64,000 nucleotides of DNA, taken from the NCBI GenBank assembly GCA_913061515.1, contig CAJXSF010000004.1, positions 34,619 through 98,618 on the forward strand. The letters are read 5' to 3'. How positions within the stretch are numbered: the stretch's first letter is position 1; the number at the start of each line of letters is the position of its first letter. The notes under the pieces are model-generated. The model was not told the DNA's origin, searched no databases, and was given only the letters and a program-made list of their open reading frames with translations. This stretch comes from an uncultured Gammaproteobacteria bacterium. Its GTDB lineage: Bacteria; Pseudomonadota; Gammaproteobacteria; Pseudomonadales; Pseudohongiellaceae. This document shows, piece after piece, positions 17,621 to 27,545 of this stretch. The position numbers were made by a program, and so were the translations under genes.

Positions 17621-19428
17621 AAGTCCGGCCCCATTGTGATGTGTAAGCGAAAGCCACCGTCATCTAAGCCACGCGCGATATCGGCACGAATCGGACCGAT
17701 TGGCGATTGCCAGCGGATCCCAACACCCACACCGGTGTTCAGAGAAAGGCGTGTGTAATCCGCAAACGAGTTGCCGGCATCGTAGAACACGGCGCCACGC
17801 CAGCTTGGGCGGACAGGAAAGTCATACTCAATGCTCGCGGTTAGTAAGTGTTTACCGCCAATGACTTCGCCGTCATCGTTTTTGGCTCCCAAAGTTCCGT
17901 ATTTATACCCACGAACACTTTGGTCGCCACCGGTAAAATACCGTATCGAAACCGGTAATTCTTCAACACCACCGACGATAGAGGTCGCAAGCTCTGAACG
18001 CAGAAGCAAGCGGCCTACCCCAAGGCTTTGGATGTACTTGGCGCTACCGTAGAGCTGCACAAAGCTCAGATCGGAAAACAGCGCGCTAGAAGCGCCACTG
18101 ACTTGCGTGAATAAACGCCAGCCCTTAGTTGGATAGATTGGGTCGTCTGCAATCGTCTTGGTCCAGTTTATACCGGTGATGGTAAGGTCGCTTTGTTCTT
18201 TGACGTCGTTGATCTCAGATGTTTCATTTTGGTAATTGATGAAAATATTCTGCAGCCAATCTTGCCCTAGCAGCCAAGGGTCAACACTGGAGCGGTAGCT
18301 AACCCCGAGCTTAAAGGTGTCAGCGATAAACGTGTCGTTGTTCTGACCTACATAACCTGTTGAAAAACTGAGGCTTTCGGTGCTCGGTTCGCTCAAAGGG
18401 ATGTTATAGGTCAGATTGCCTCGTTGATCCAACGGTGATAAGGCAATGTCGCTATTGAGGCGGTGCCCAGAGCGATTTAAGTAGCGATCTTCGTGCTCGA
18501 GTGTCACCCGCGGGCCAATGTCTGTAGTAACCCCAATACCGGTAGACCAACTGCGTCGAGGGCGCATGCTCAAATCAATATTGACGGGGACTTCTCGCAC
18601 GCCATTGGCGTTAGCCACTTGTGACGCATTTAATTGTGGGGTGACAGCGACTTCATCAAAGTACTGGCTATTGTTCAGGCTCTCACGTAGCTCGATCAAC
18701 ATCTCCGTAGAGTAGGGTTCTCCGGCGGCGAAGGGCAAAAAACGGCTAATAAAACGTTGTGACAAGGCTTCGATTGGCGTGATGCGAATAGCACCAAAGC
18801 GAAAACGTTCGCCAGGATCAAACGCGATTGTGACGTCCGCCCGATTTTCATCGACATCCACGCGTAACTCCGAGCGGGTGAAGCGCGCGGCAAAATAACC
18901 ATTCTCCACTGCAATCGCGCTGAGCGAAGACTTTAGGTTTTCATATTCACTATGGTCGAGCTGAGTGCCAGTTTGAATTGGTAAACTGCCCAAAAGCGTC
19001 GCGAATGGATCGTTTTGTTCTAGTGGCCTTGTTGGGTCTGGGGCGATATTGACATTGATTTCACCAAAACGAACTGCTTCGCCGGGGGTGAGTTGAATGT
19101 CGAGTTGCCAACAGTTAGCGGTTCTGCTGAATTGATTGTTTTGCTCTAGGCGATAGTAGCCTAGCGCTTGTGCGGCACGCTCAACATTAAGGGCCACTTG
19201 TGGCAACAACCTGTTTAGGCGACGCAGCTCTGTGCTGCAGCGTTCACTGCTGACTGCGAGAAGAGCGCGAATGTTTTCTTCCAAGCGCTCATCCGCCCCG
19301 CGAATCTCAATGAGCGGTCTTGCTTCCTGCGCTAATGCAGGTTGCATGGATGCGATGAAAGCGAGTGCCAGTAGAGCCTTTAGGCTTCGGGCTCTAGATG
19401 TGGTTTTCATCGACATGGGTTTTGACAT
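17617..19428 (-). CDS. tamA: autotransporter assembly outer-membrane factor TamA
   Basis: An Omp85-family protein of about 603 residues: signal peptide (cleavage near PALAQ), three POTRA-like periplasmic domains (about 40-280) and a 16-strand barrel containing the loop-6 motif in GGDQSVRGYKYG, ending with RADIARGLDD and LHITMGPDL. It acts in the outer membrane with TamB. ATG 19428 is chosen because the upstream in-frame start at 19494 would add 22 residues before a normal signal peptide; ATG 19416 is also possible. It is divergent from acnA with about 110 bases between starts. Pairing with tamB by a four-base overlap makes the identification firm. Confidence 0.93.
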   Translation of the reverse strand: MSKPMSMKTTSRARSLKALLALAFIASMQPALAQEARPLIEIRGADERLEENIRALLAVSSERCSTELRRLNRLLPQVALNVERAAQALGYYRLEQNNQFSRTANCWQLDIQLTPGEAVRFGEINVNIAPDPTRPLEQNDPFATLLGSLPIQTGTQLDHSEYENLKSSLSAIAVENGYFAARFTRSELRVDVDENRADVTIAFDPGERFRFGAIRITPIEALSQRFISRFLPFAAGEPYSTEMLIELRESLNNSQYFDEVAVTPQLNASQVANANGVREVPVNIDLSMRPRRSWSTGIGVTTDIGPRVTLEHEDRYLNRSGHRLNSDIALSPLDQRGNLTYNIPLSEPSTESLSFSTGYVGQNNDTFIADTFKLGVSYRSSVDPWLLGQDWLQNIFINYQNETSEINDVKEQSDLTITGINWTKTIADDPIYPTKGWRLFTQVSGASSALFSDLSFVQLYGSAKYIQSLGVGRLLLRSELATSIVGGVEELPVSIRYFTGGDQSVRGYKYGTLGAKNDDGEVIGGKHLLTASIEYDFPVRPSWRGAVFYDAGNSFADYTRLSLNTGVGVGIRWQSPIGPIRADIARGLDDGGFRLHITMGPDL

Positions 19429-19541
19429 AAGACTTCTAGGAAAAAATTGCTGCACGACTTGATTATCGCACCTCGCCAAGGCTACGGTATACACTCGTTG
19501 AATGCGATTCGATCAAAGTTTTCTGCTCAAGGTGTCTAAAC

Positions 19542-22232
19542 ATGACTAAAAGACCGGAACAAGAACCACAAACGCTTCAAACTACCGCGAAAAGTGACGA
19601 GCTTGCGACTTTGCGCACACTTCGTGTCAATGACCAAGATTATGACTACCACAGCCTTGAAGTGTTGTCCGAACTGGGTCTGCATGGTGTTGAACGTCTT
19701 CCCTTTACTTTGAAAATTCTTCTCGAAAACCAGTTAAGGCGGCTTGATGGCATTAGCGTCACACGCGCTGACGTAGAAGCGATGCTTGCGTGGGGTGACA
19801 CTCAGAGCTCAAAACATGAGATTAGTTTCATGCCAGCGCGCGTCCTTATGCAAGATTTCACGGGTGTTCCCGCTGTCGTTGACCTTGCTGCAATGAGAGC
19901 CGCCGTCGAAGCGCAAGGTGGAGACCCCGCCGTGGTCAATCCTCTAAGCCCTGTCGATTTGGTCATCGACCACTCGGTAACGGTCGACCGCTACGCGCAG
20001 CAAAGCGCCTACAAAGACAACGTCATCATTGAGATGGAGCGCAATAAAGAGCGTTATGAGTTTCTTCGTTGGGGGCAGGACGCCTTCACTAATTTTCGAG
20101 TCGTGCCACCCGGTACGGGTATCTGCCATCAGGTCAACCTTGAGTTTCTTGCTAAAGCAGTATGGTCTACGTCGCAAAATGGGCGTCAGATTGCTTACCC
20201 AGACTCGTTGGTGGGAACAGACAGTCATACGACGATGGTCAATGGGCTCGGTGTATTAGGATGGGGAGTGGGTGGTATCGAAGCCGAAGCGGCGATGTTA
20301 GGCCAGCCCATGGCAATGCGCATTCCCGAGGTGGTTGGATTCTGTTTCGAAGGCAGCCTTCGTGAAGGTATTACGGCAACTGATCTAGTATTGACAGTGG
20401 CAGAAAAATTGCGAGCCCATGGGGTGGTGGGCAAGTTCGTTGAATTCTATGGGCCTGGTTTGGATAGCTTGTCGTTGGCAGACCGCGCGACGATTGCCAA
20501 TATGTCGCCTGAATATGGTGCCACTTGTAGTTTTTTTGCTATTGATGCAGAAACGCTACGTTATCTTGAGTTAACAGGGCGCGACGAAAACACTGTGGCT
20601 CTAGTCGAGGCCTATTGTAAAGCGCAAGGTTTATGGCGTACTGGGAATGAAGCCACGTTGTACAGCAGCACAGTGACATTAAATCTCGATGAGGTGTTGC
20701 CGTGTTTGGCTGGTCCTAAGCGACCACAAGATAGGGTATTGCTTGGCAAAATTCCTAAGGCGATCGAAGATCAGCTCGATGGGGATATCCGCAAGTCCAT
20801 TGAAGTCAGTTCGGAACACTACTCCTTGCATGATGGGGATGTTGTGATTGCTGCCATTACCTCCTGCACAAATACCTCGAACCCAGCGGTGATGATGGCA
20901 GCTGGCTTGTTAGCCAAAAATGCCATTGCGAAAGGCTTGCAACGTAAACCCTGGGTGAAGACTTCTTTAGCGCCGGGTTCAAAAGTGGTAACAAGTTACT
21001 TAGAGGCTGCGGGTTTGCAGGACTCATTAGACACCCTTGGTTTTAACCTGGTCGGTTATGGGTGTACAACATGTATCGGCAACTCCGGCCCCTTGAACGA
21101 CAATATTGAAGAAGCGATTGAAGTGGCAGGCCTGACAGTATGTTCGGTGCTCTCTGGCAATAGGAACTTCGAAGGGCGCATTCATCCTCGGGTGCGAGCC
21201 AATTGGTTGGCATCGCCTCCCTTGGTTGTGGCCTATGCGCTTGCAGGCACGATGAATATTGATATTAGCAGTAAACCTATAGGGCATGATAAACATGGTG
21301 TGGCGGTTTATCTGAAGGATATATGGCCAAGCAGTGCCGATATTACGGCGGCGATGGCACAAGTGAGCCGTGAGATGTTTGTGCATGATTACGGCCAAGT
21401 GTTCGATGGTAATCCAGATTGGAATGCGATTCCGGTTGATAAATCGAAAACCTATAAATGGAACGACGAGTCTACTTATATCCGCAATCCGCCATTCTTT
21501 AGTAAAGAGATGGCGGTTAAATCGGGCGATATTCACGGCGCTAGAGTGTTAGCTTTGCTGGGTGATTCAGTGACTACTGATCATATTTCTCCGGCAGGGG
21601 CCATAGGAAAAAGCACGCCGGCAGGGCGATATTTGAAACAACATGGCATAGAGCCTAAGGAGTTTAACTCCTATGGTGCGCGCCGTGGTAACCACGAGGT
21701 AATGATGCGCGGAACGTTCGCCAATGTGCGAATCCGTAACGAGATGCTCACCGATGTCGAAGGCGGCTATACCAAAATCTTGCCTGAGAAAGAACAAATG
21801 AGCATTTATGATGCGGCGATGAAATATCAAGAGCGTCAGGTGCCTTTAGTAATTATTGCGGGCAAAGAATACGGTACTGGTTCAAGCCGTGATTGGGCTG
21901 CAAAGGGCACTCGCTTATTAGGCATTAAAGCTGTCATTGCCGAGAGCTTTGAACGCATTCATCGCTCAAATTTGGCTGGTATGGGGGTTTTGCCGCTGCA
22001 ATTTCCGGAGGGTGTTTCACGCAAGACACTAGGTTTGAAAGGCACAGAGTCTGTCAATATTTTAGGCTTGGAGAACTTGCAAGCAGGGCAAATGTTGAGC
22101 GTTGAATTTACTCAAGACGGGGGCGAGCCGCAACGCTGCGAAGTGCTGTGTCGACTCGATACTGAGGATGACTTAGCCTACTACTTGCGTGGTGGGATTA
22201 TGCCGTATGTATTGGATAAACTTCTTGCTTAA
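19542..22232 (+). CDS. acnA: aconitate hydratase A
   Basis: An 896-residue aconitase that isomerises citrate to isocitrate in the TCA and glyoxylate cycles. The three [4Fe-4S] ligands are visible: Cys442 in SCTNTSNP and Cys508 and Cys511 in GCTTCIGNSG. The swivel domain has GDSVTTDHISPAG and EYGTGSSRDWAAKG. Length and order match the AcnA/IRP1 type (about 890) rather than AcnB. fumC follows 12 bases after the stop, so the two TCA enzymes probably share a transcript. The start ATG lies behind AAGGTG. Confidence 0.97.
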   Translation: MTKRPEQEPQTLQTTAKSDELATLRTLRVNDQDYDYHSLEVLSELGLHGVERLPFTLKILLENQLRRLDGISVTRADVEAMLAWGDTQSSKHEISFMPARVLMQDFTGVPAVVDLAAMRAAVEAQGGDPAVVNPLSPVDLVIDHSVTVDRYAQQSAYKDNVIIEMERNKERYEFLRWGQDAFTNFRVVPPGTGICHQVNLEFLAKAVWSTSQNGRQIAYPDSLVGTDSHTTMVNGLGVLGWGVGGIEAEAAMLGQPMAMRIPEVVGFCFEGSLREGITATDLVLTVAEKLRAHGVVGKFVEFYGPGLDSLSLADRATIANMSPEYGATCSFFAIDAETLRYLELTGRDENTVALVEAYCKAQGLWRTGNEATLYSSTVTLNLDEVLPCLAGPKRPQDRVLLGKIPKAIEDQLDGDIRKSIEVSSEHYSLHDGDVVIAAITSCTNTSNPAVMMAAGLLAKNAIAKGLQRKPWVKTSLAPGSKVVTSYLEAAGLQDSLDTLGFNLVGYGCTTCIGNSGPLNDNIEEAIEVAGLTVCSVLSGNRNFEGRIHPRVRANWLASPPLVVAYALAGTMNIDISSKPIGHDKHGVAVYLKDIWPSSADITAAMAQVSREMFVHDYGQVFDGNPDWNAIPVDKSKTYKWNDESTYIRNPPFFSKEMAVKSGDIHGARVLALLGDSVTTDHISPAGAIGKSTPAGRYLKQHGIEPKEFNSYGARRGNHEVMMRGTFANVRIRNEMLTDVEGGYTKILPEKEQMSIYDAAMKYQERQVPLVIIAGKEYGTGSSRDWAAKGTRLLGIKAVIAESFERIHRSNLAGMGVLPLQFPEGVSRKTLGLKGTESVNILGLENLQAGQMLSVEFTQDGGEPQRCEVLCRLDTEDDLAYYLRGGIMPYVLDKLLA

Positions 22233-22244
22233 CAAGGCGTTGCG

Positions 22245-23660
22245 ATGAATGAGTCAGCCCGGTTCCGTGTCGAGAAAGACAGCATGGGAGAGATCCAAGT
22301 GCCGGAGGCAGCGCTGTGGGGTGCGCAGACACAGCGCTCCTTGCTGCATTTTAATATTGGTGATGATCACTTTAATTCGGCATTCATTCACGCCTTTGCG
22401 TTAGTCAAAAAGGCAGCGGCTCTGTCTAATTTAGAGTTGGGTGCCTTGGACGACACGCAAGCTGCGTTGATTGTACAAGCTTGTGATGAGATCTGTGCTG
22501 GCAAGCACGAGGATCAGTTTCCTCTGTCTGTTTGGCAAACCGGCAGCGGTACGCAAACCAATATGAACGTGAATGAAGTCATCGCAAATCGGGGCAATGA
22601 GCTCGCCGGTAATGCTCGTGGCAGCAATACGCCATTGCATCCCAACGATCATGTTAACAAAGCCCAATCTTCCAATGACGTGTTTCCAACTGTTATGCAT
22701 GTGGCCACCATGCAGGCGCTCAAAGTCCAGTTAATGCCGTCATTAGATGTGTTGCTGGGCACCCTTGCCGAAAAAAGCGCGGAATTCGATGGGCAGATAA
22801 AGAGCGGGCGTACCCATATGATGGATGCTACGCCTGTCACCTTAGGGCAGGAGTTTGCTGCCTATCATGCGCAAATAGGCTATGCACGCAAACAGTTGCA
22901 AGAGGCGCAGAGTGCAGTAGCCCAACTTGCCATTGGTGGCAGTGCTGTTGGTACAGGTTTGAATACGGATCCTCGATGGGCTGAAATGGTAGCTTCTCAC
23001 ATCAGTGCGTTGACTTCTTATGAGTTCGTCTCAGCTGACAATAAGTTTATGGCCCTGGCAGGGCATGAAGCGTTGGTTGACCTTCATGGTCGTTTAAATC
23101 TTCTCAGCACTGCCTTGTATAAAATGGCCAGTGATATTCGTTTAATGAATAGCGGCCCGCGTTGTGGCCTGGCTGAGATCACAATTCCAGCAAACGAGCC
23201 TGGAAGTTCGATAATGCCAGGCAAAGTAAACCCTACCCAGGTCGAGGCGCTCACCATGGTGTGTTTGCGTGTAATGGGCAATAACTCAACAGTTTCTATG
23301 GCTGGAAGTCAGGGGCAATTCCAGCTTAACGTCTATAAGCCACTGATAATTCATACAATATTGGACTCTATTCGCCTCCTTAGCGACGCTATGACTAGTT
23401 TCGGTGAACACTGTTTGGCAGGCATTGCGCCTCAGTCAGACAATCTGGCGCGCTATGTAGAGCGCTCATTAATGCTTGTCACAGCGCTCAGCCCTGTTAT
23501 CGGATATGATCAGGCAGCCAAAGCGGCTAAACATGCCGATGAAAACGATATGAGTTTGCGCGAAGCTGTAGTGGCACTAGGTTTGCTAAGTGACGCAGAG
23601 TTTGACGCAAGGGTCGATGCTCGTAAGATGCTGTTTCCGTTCGATAACAAAACTCGCTAA
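22245..23660 (+). CDS. fumC: fumarate hydratase class II
   Basis: A 471-residue cytosolic hydratase converting fumarate to malate, of the iron-free class II. Motifs: TNMNVNEVIANR, SSNDVFPT, SGRTHMMDATPVTLGQE, and the mobile catalytic loop GSSIMPGKVNP (from Gly320) with its serine pair. The DATPVTLGQ form separates it from aspartase and argininosuccinate lyase relatives. It is in tandem with acnA, giving two consecutive TCA steps that do not depend on each other but may be co-regulated. The TerC-family gene follows after 33 bases. Confidence 0.95.
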   Translation: MNESARFRVEKDSMGEIQVPEAALWGAQTQRSLLHFNIGDDHFNSAFIHAFALVKKAAALSNLELGALDDTQAALIVQACDEICAGKHEDQFPLSVWQTGSGTQTNMNVNEVIANRGNELAGNARGSNTPLHPNDHVNKAQSSNDVFPTVMHVATMQALKVQLMPSLDVLLGTLAEKSAEFDGQIKSGRTHMMDATPVTLGQEFAAYHAQIGYARKQLQEAQSAVAQLAIGGSAVGTGLNTDPRWAEMVASHISALTSYEFVSADNKFMALAGHEALVDLHGRLNLLSTALYKMASDIRLMNSGPRCGLAEITIPANEPGSSIMPGKVNPTQVEALTMVCLRVMGNNSTVSMAGSQGQFQLNVYKPLIIHTILDSIRLLSDAMTSFGEHCLAGIAPQSDNLARYVERSLMLVTALSPVIGYDQAAKAAKHADENDMSLREAVVALGLLSDAEFDARVDARKMLFPFDNKTR

Positions 23661-23693
23661 ACTCCACCTCCCAGAGCTTGAAATAGAGTAAGT

Positions 23694-25250
23694 ATGGAAT
23701 TCCTGTTAGACCCTACTATATGGGTGGCGTTGTTGACCTTGATTATTCTCGAGGTCGTTCTTGGCATCGATAACCTTGTGTTTATTGCCATTTTGGCCAA
23801 TAAGCTGCCCCCTCATCAACGCGATCACGCCCGTATAACTGGGCTTGGGCTTGCTGTAGTCATGCGCTTGGGCTTGCTCAGTGGCGTGTCTTGGTTGGTC
23901 ACACTGACCACCCCGATATTTTCAGTGTTTGCACACGACTTTTCTGGTCGTGATTTAATTCTCTTATTTGGCGGGCTATTCCTACTATTTAAAGCCACGA
24001 CCGAGCTGCATGAACGCCTTGAAGGGAGTACGCGCACCGAAATAGAGAACCGCGTCTATGCCGGTTTCTGGCTGGTGGTGTCGCAGATTGTGGTACTGGA
24101 CGCTGTGTTCTCTTTAGATGCCGTGATCACCGCCGTCGGCATGGTAGACAACCTTTACGTCATGATGACTGCAGTTGTGATCTCAGTCAGCTTGATGCTC
24201 GCCGCTTCTAAGCCTTTAACGCAATTTGTCGATGCGCATCCCACAGTGGTGGTGTTGTGCTTGAGCTTTCTATTGATGATCGGTCTCAGTCTTGTCGCTG
24301 AAGGGTTTGGCTTTCATATTCCGAAAGGGTATTTGTACGCGGCTATTGGCTTCTCGATTACTATCGAATTTTTCAATCAAGTGGCCTATGCAAACCGACA
24401 AAAGCAAGAAGAGCGCTTGCCGCTGCGTGAGCGCACAGCGGCTGCTGTTTTGAGCTTATTAGGGGGGCGTGCTTACGACCAACCTGAGTCTAATGTTGAA
24501 AGCGCCGGGCCTGAAGACTTGTCGGCTTTCCATGTGGCAGAGCGCAATATGGTCACGGGAGTTTTGACCTTGGCAGAGCGCTCGGTGCGTTCATTAATGA
24601 CGCCCCGAACGGATATGTCATGGGTGAATCTAAATGACGATGTGAGTGTTATTCGAGCGATGTTGATCGATACGCCACATAGTTTCTTCCCCGTTTGCCG
24701 TGGCGGCCTCGACGATATTGTCGGCATAGCAAGGGCAAAAGATCTGCTCAACGATTTGGCGACTAACGAACAAATTACCCTAGGTGAAAATCTACGCGAG
24801 CCGATTTTTGTGCCGGACTCCATTGCCGTTTTACCGTTAATTGAAACGCTGCGCCGATCTAAGGGGCAGCTCGTGCTAGTGGTCGATGAATACGGAACCA
24901 TTCAAGGGCTCATCACGCCTATCGACGTCTTTGAGGCTATTGCTGGTGAGTTTCCAGATGAAGATGAAACGCCTGCTATCGAGTCTATCGATGAGAATAC
25001 TTGGTTGGTGGCCGGACATGCGGATTTGCACGAACTCTCGCGAGTGCTAGAAACCAGCGTTTTCGACGAAGATATTGAGGACTACTCAACTATAGCCGGC
25101 TTTTTGATGAGTAAGTTTGATCAACTGCCCGACGTCAACGCACGCCTAGAGCTGCGCGGGTTCCTCTTCACGGTAAAGCAAGTGGAAGAGCAACGCATAG
25201 CAGAAGTGGAAATCATGCGGGTTTTGCAGCAGGACCTCTACATCAGTTAG
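23694..25250 (+). CDS. TerC-family membrane protein with CBS pair and CorC/HlyC domain (YoaE/YegH type)
   Basis: A 518-residue protein, the same length as E. coli YoaE. An N-terminal TerC domain of seven hydrophobic segments (about 1-235) carries the acidic membrane motifs [11 protein letters not shown] and DAVFSLDAV. It is followed by a cytosolic CBS pair (about 295-415, starting at [11 protein letters not shown]) and a C-terminal transporter-associated domain (about 425-515). TerC proteins are linked to metal, notably manganese, export and loading of secreted proteins; the CBS pair probably senses adenine nucleotides. Transported ion not provable from sequence. It follows fumC closely and is convergent with the OmpA-like lipoprotein gene. 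Confidence 0.88.
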   Translation: MEFLLDPTIWVALLTLIILEVVLGIDNLVFIAILANKLPPHQRDHARITGLGLAVVMRLGLLSGVSWLVTLTTPIFSVFAHDFSGRDLILLFGGLFLLFKATTELHERLEGSTRTEIENRVYAGFWLVVSQIVVLDAVFSLDAVITAVGMVDNLYVMMTAVVISVSLMLAASKPLTQFVDAHPTVVVLCLSFLLMIGLSLVAEGFGFHIPKGYLYAAIGFSITIEFFNQVAYANRQKQEERLPLRERTAAAVLSLLGGRAYDQPESNVESAGPEDLSAFHVAERNMVTGVLTLAERSVRSLMTPRTDMSWVNLNDDVSVIRAMLIDTPHSFFPVCRGGLDDIVGIARAKDLLNDLATNEQITLGENLREPIFVPDSIAVLPLIETLRRSKGQLVLVVDEYGTIQGLITPIDVFEAIAGEFPDEDETPAIESIDENTWLVAGHADLHELSRVLETSVFDEDIEDYSTIAGFLMSKFDQLPDVNARLELRGFLFTVKQVEEQRIAEVEIMRVLQQDLYIS

Positions 25251-25273
25251 TAGAGGCCCTGTGAAGTATAGGT

Positions 25274-25939
25274 CTACTGTGGAGCAGCGATCACTTGCAG
25301 CTCTACGCGGCGATTTTGCGCACGCCCTGACTCAGTTGCGTTAGACGCAATCGGTTGGTCTGGACCCATCCCCTGCGAGATGATTCGGCTTTGATCGACA
25401 CCTTGCCCTGCCAAATAATTAGCGACGCTCGTCGCGCGGCGATTGGACAAATTGTAGTTGTAATCGGCACTGCCCGTAGAGTCAGTGTGGCCGTTGACTT
25501 GCAGGCGTGTATCTTTGTATTTGTATAACACTGTTGCCACCGAATCCAACACTGGTTGAAATTGTGGGCGCAACGAATATTCGTTCGTGTTGAAGGTGAT
25601 GTTGCCAGGCATGATGAGATCCAGTCGATCGCCATTACGCTGAACTTGCACGCCTGTGCCTTGTAGCTGCTGTCGTAACTCAGCCTCTTGTACGTCCATG
25701 TAGGCACCAACTCCGGCGCCAATGGCACCACAGCCAGCGGCAGCATTGCGCGCATGCTGACCGTTCTCAATAGCGCCCACTAGACCACACACAACAGAGC
25801 CAATAGCGCCATATTGGGCGGCACGGCTAACCTGTTGTTCGCCGGTATAGGGGTTGATTGTCGTACAACTTGCCAGTAGCAGGCCTGCGGCCATTAGGGT
25901 TACGGCGCGTTTATGTTTAAATCCTTCCGTCATCTTCAA
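25274..25939 (-). CDS. OmpA-family outer-membrane lipoprotein (YiaD-like)
   Basis: A 221-residue lipoprotein: lipobox LLASC with the lipidated Cys25, a glycine-rich segment (GAIGSVVCGLVGAIENG and GAIGAGVGAY, about 43-80) resembling glycine-zipper motifs, and a C-terminal OmpA-like peptidoglycan-binding domain (about 105-215) with VNGHTDSTGSADYNYNLSNRRA and GRAQNRRVEL. Expected to tether the outer membrane to the cell wall. Standard family length. The upstream intergenic region (25940-26143) contains no recognisable gene. Confidence 0.9.
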   Translation of the reverse strand: MKMTEGFKHKRAVTLMAAGLLLASCTTINPYTGEQQVSRAAQYGAIGSVVCGLVGAIENGQHARNAAAGCGAIGAGVGAYMDVQEAELRQQLQGTGVQVQRNGDRLDLIMPGNITFNTNEYSLRPQFQPVLDSVATVLYKYKDTRLQVNGHTDSTGSADYNYNLSNRRATSVANYLAGQGVDQSRIISQGMGPDQPIASNATESGRAQNRRVELQVIAAPQ

Positions 25940-26096
25940 TACTCCTGTATTGCTAAACTCGACACTACTGTAGACAAGAAGGTGGGTCGATGTACACCTT
26001 TATGCAAAGATTAAACCTTGCAATGTGAACTGTTGCTTAATTTGCAAACAAACTCGCTAGCAAACTGATCTAGTTCGTCTCGATGGCGCAGCGGAA

Positions 26097-26113
26097 CTTC
26101 TAGGTGCTAGAAG
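26097..26113. other. short perfect hairpin upstream of the QEGLA-family gene
   Basis: CTTCTAG and CTAGAAG form a 7-bp perfect stem with a 3-base loop 50 bases before the gene start. No T tract follows, so it is not a clear terminator; it may be an operator or leader structure. Confidence 0.25.
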
Positions 26114-26164
26114 AAAATTGTTTTAAGCTCCCCATTTACGCTCTTGTACGTGCTCCGAGGACTT

Positions 26165-27523
26165 ATGAGTCAAGCCGAATACCAAGCCAAGGTGAAAATA
26201 CTTTCTGACCGTTTGTTGGAGTTGCAGCAACCGATTCGAATACTGGATGCCATCAAATGGCCAGCCCATTTTGAACACGATTTTTTAGCCACTGGCGGAA
26301 AAGTGTTGCCCGCCGTTAATCGTGATTATTACGAGCGTATGCCGCTCAATTTCGATCCCGATCTATTGCGTGCCCGTTTCAAAGAATTACGCGACGATGT
26401 GCGAAGAAGTTTGGGCCGTCGTGACGGCTTAGGTGGCATACTACGCGATACGATCAATCAATACCTAGTGGTAATTGATTTGCTAGTGAGTCGTGGCACT
26501 CCCGCGTTTGGCAAGCTTAGTAAAGAACTCTATGGTTCGGCTTCTGACAAGATGCGTGGAGATAGAAAAACCCTAAGAACTTTGGGTGAAAAACTTTGCC
26601 AGCTATTCTCACTGCCATCGGCCGAACATATTAGTCGCCCATATGGTAAAGATATTCCGGCAACACAAGCTGTCGATATTCTTCAACAAAAGCTCAACCC
26701 GTATTTTCCTCCCGGGGATATCCGCGTGATGTTGAGCGATGGGATCGTGTCTGATGCGGCCGCAGGTGGCGACTACATCAAAATCAACCAAGACTCTGCG
26801 TTCTCTGAGTTTGATCTACAAATTTTGGAGGTCCATGAAGGCTGGGTGCATGTTGGTACGACCTTGAATGGGCGCAATCAACCTTGGGCCACTTGGCTAA
26901 GTGTCGGCTCGCCTCGCGTGACCGCCTGTCAAGAAGGGCTAGCTGTGTTAATGGAGACGCTCACCTTTAGTTCATACCCGAAAAGAGCACTAAAGATTAG
27001 TGACCGCGTAATTGCCATCGATATGGCGGAACGCGGAGCAAACTTCGTCGAAGTCTATCAATACTTTGTTGAAAGAGGTTTGAGCGAACATGAAAGCTAT
27101 AAGATCACCCAAAGAGTCTTTCGTGGTGGCACTCTGGATGGGGGCTCTATCTTCACCAAAGATCTCTCTTATTTACGTGGTTTTGTCGAAAACGTGAACT
27201 TTATTCGCAGTGCGATCAACTCGGGTGTGCCGGAAGTGATTCCGATGCTGTTTGTCGGCAAAGTGACCTTGGATGATATTCCCGTTTTGTATCAGCATTA
27301 CCTTGAAGGAACGATAGAGGGCCCCCAACATATGCCTGCTATGTTTAAAAATATGAACGGCTTATATGTTTGGTTTGGCTTCTCCAGCGGTATCGCCGTG
27401 ATTAATATCAGCCGAGTACAAAAGCATTTTGATGGTCTGTTCCGCAATATGCCCAAGGCTGATCCGGTCTATAGCACCGAGACGATTCCTCGCGGCCCAA
27501 GCGAAGGTCAAGCTATCGAATAA
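26165..27523 (+). CDS. QEGLA-motif (DUF1704) putative zinc metallopeptidase
   Basis: A protein of 452 residues of the family once named flavohemoglobin expression-modulating QEGLA-motif protein. It has a zincin-like HEGWVH (HExxxH; His224, Glu225, His229) and downstream QEGLA (Glu257), the arrangement seen in MATCAP-type tyrosine-clipping peptidases. A metal site with two His and one Glu is therefore likely. No signal peptide, so cytosolic. ATG 26165 is chosen over 26144 because CCGAGG lies just upstream and the longer start lacks a site. htpX follows after 22 bases, so the pair may be an operon of two metalloproteases. The substrate is unknown. The family assignment is firm; enzymatic activity is an inference. 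Confidence 0.82.
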   Translation: MSQAEYQAKVKILSDRLLELQQPIRILDAIKWPAHFEHDFLATGGKVLPAVNRDYYERMPLNFDPDLLRARFKELRDDVRRSLGRRDGLGGILRDTINQYLVVIDLLVSRGTPAFGKLSKELYGSASDKMRGDRKTLRTLGEKLCQLFSLPSAEHISRPYGKDIPATQAVDILQQKLNPYFPPGDIRVMLSDGIVSDAAAGGDYIKINQDSAFSEFDLQILEVHEGWVHVGTTLNGRNQPWATWLSVGSPRVTACQEGLAVLMETLTFSSYPKRALKISDRVIAIDMAERGANFVEVYQYFVERGLSEHESYKITQRVFRGGTLDGGSIFTKDLSYLRGFVENVNFIRSAINSGVPEVIPMLFVGKVTLDDIPVLYQHYLEGTIEGPQHMPAMFKNMNGLYVWFGFSSGIAVINISRVQKHFDGLFRNMPKADPVYSTETIPRGPSEGQAIE

Positions 27524-27545
27524 CCAATGAAAGGAATGCAGTGAA

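Noticed and set aside
26085-26115. tRNA-like segment (GGCGCAGCGG) before the QEGLA gene
   Set aside because: No acceptor stem, anticodon arm or T-loop follows; only a 7-bp hairpin is present.
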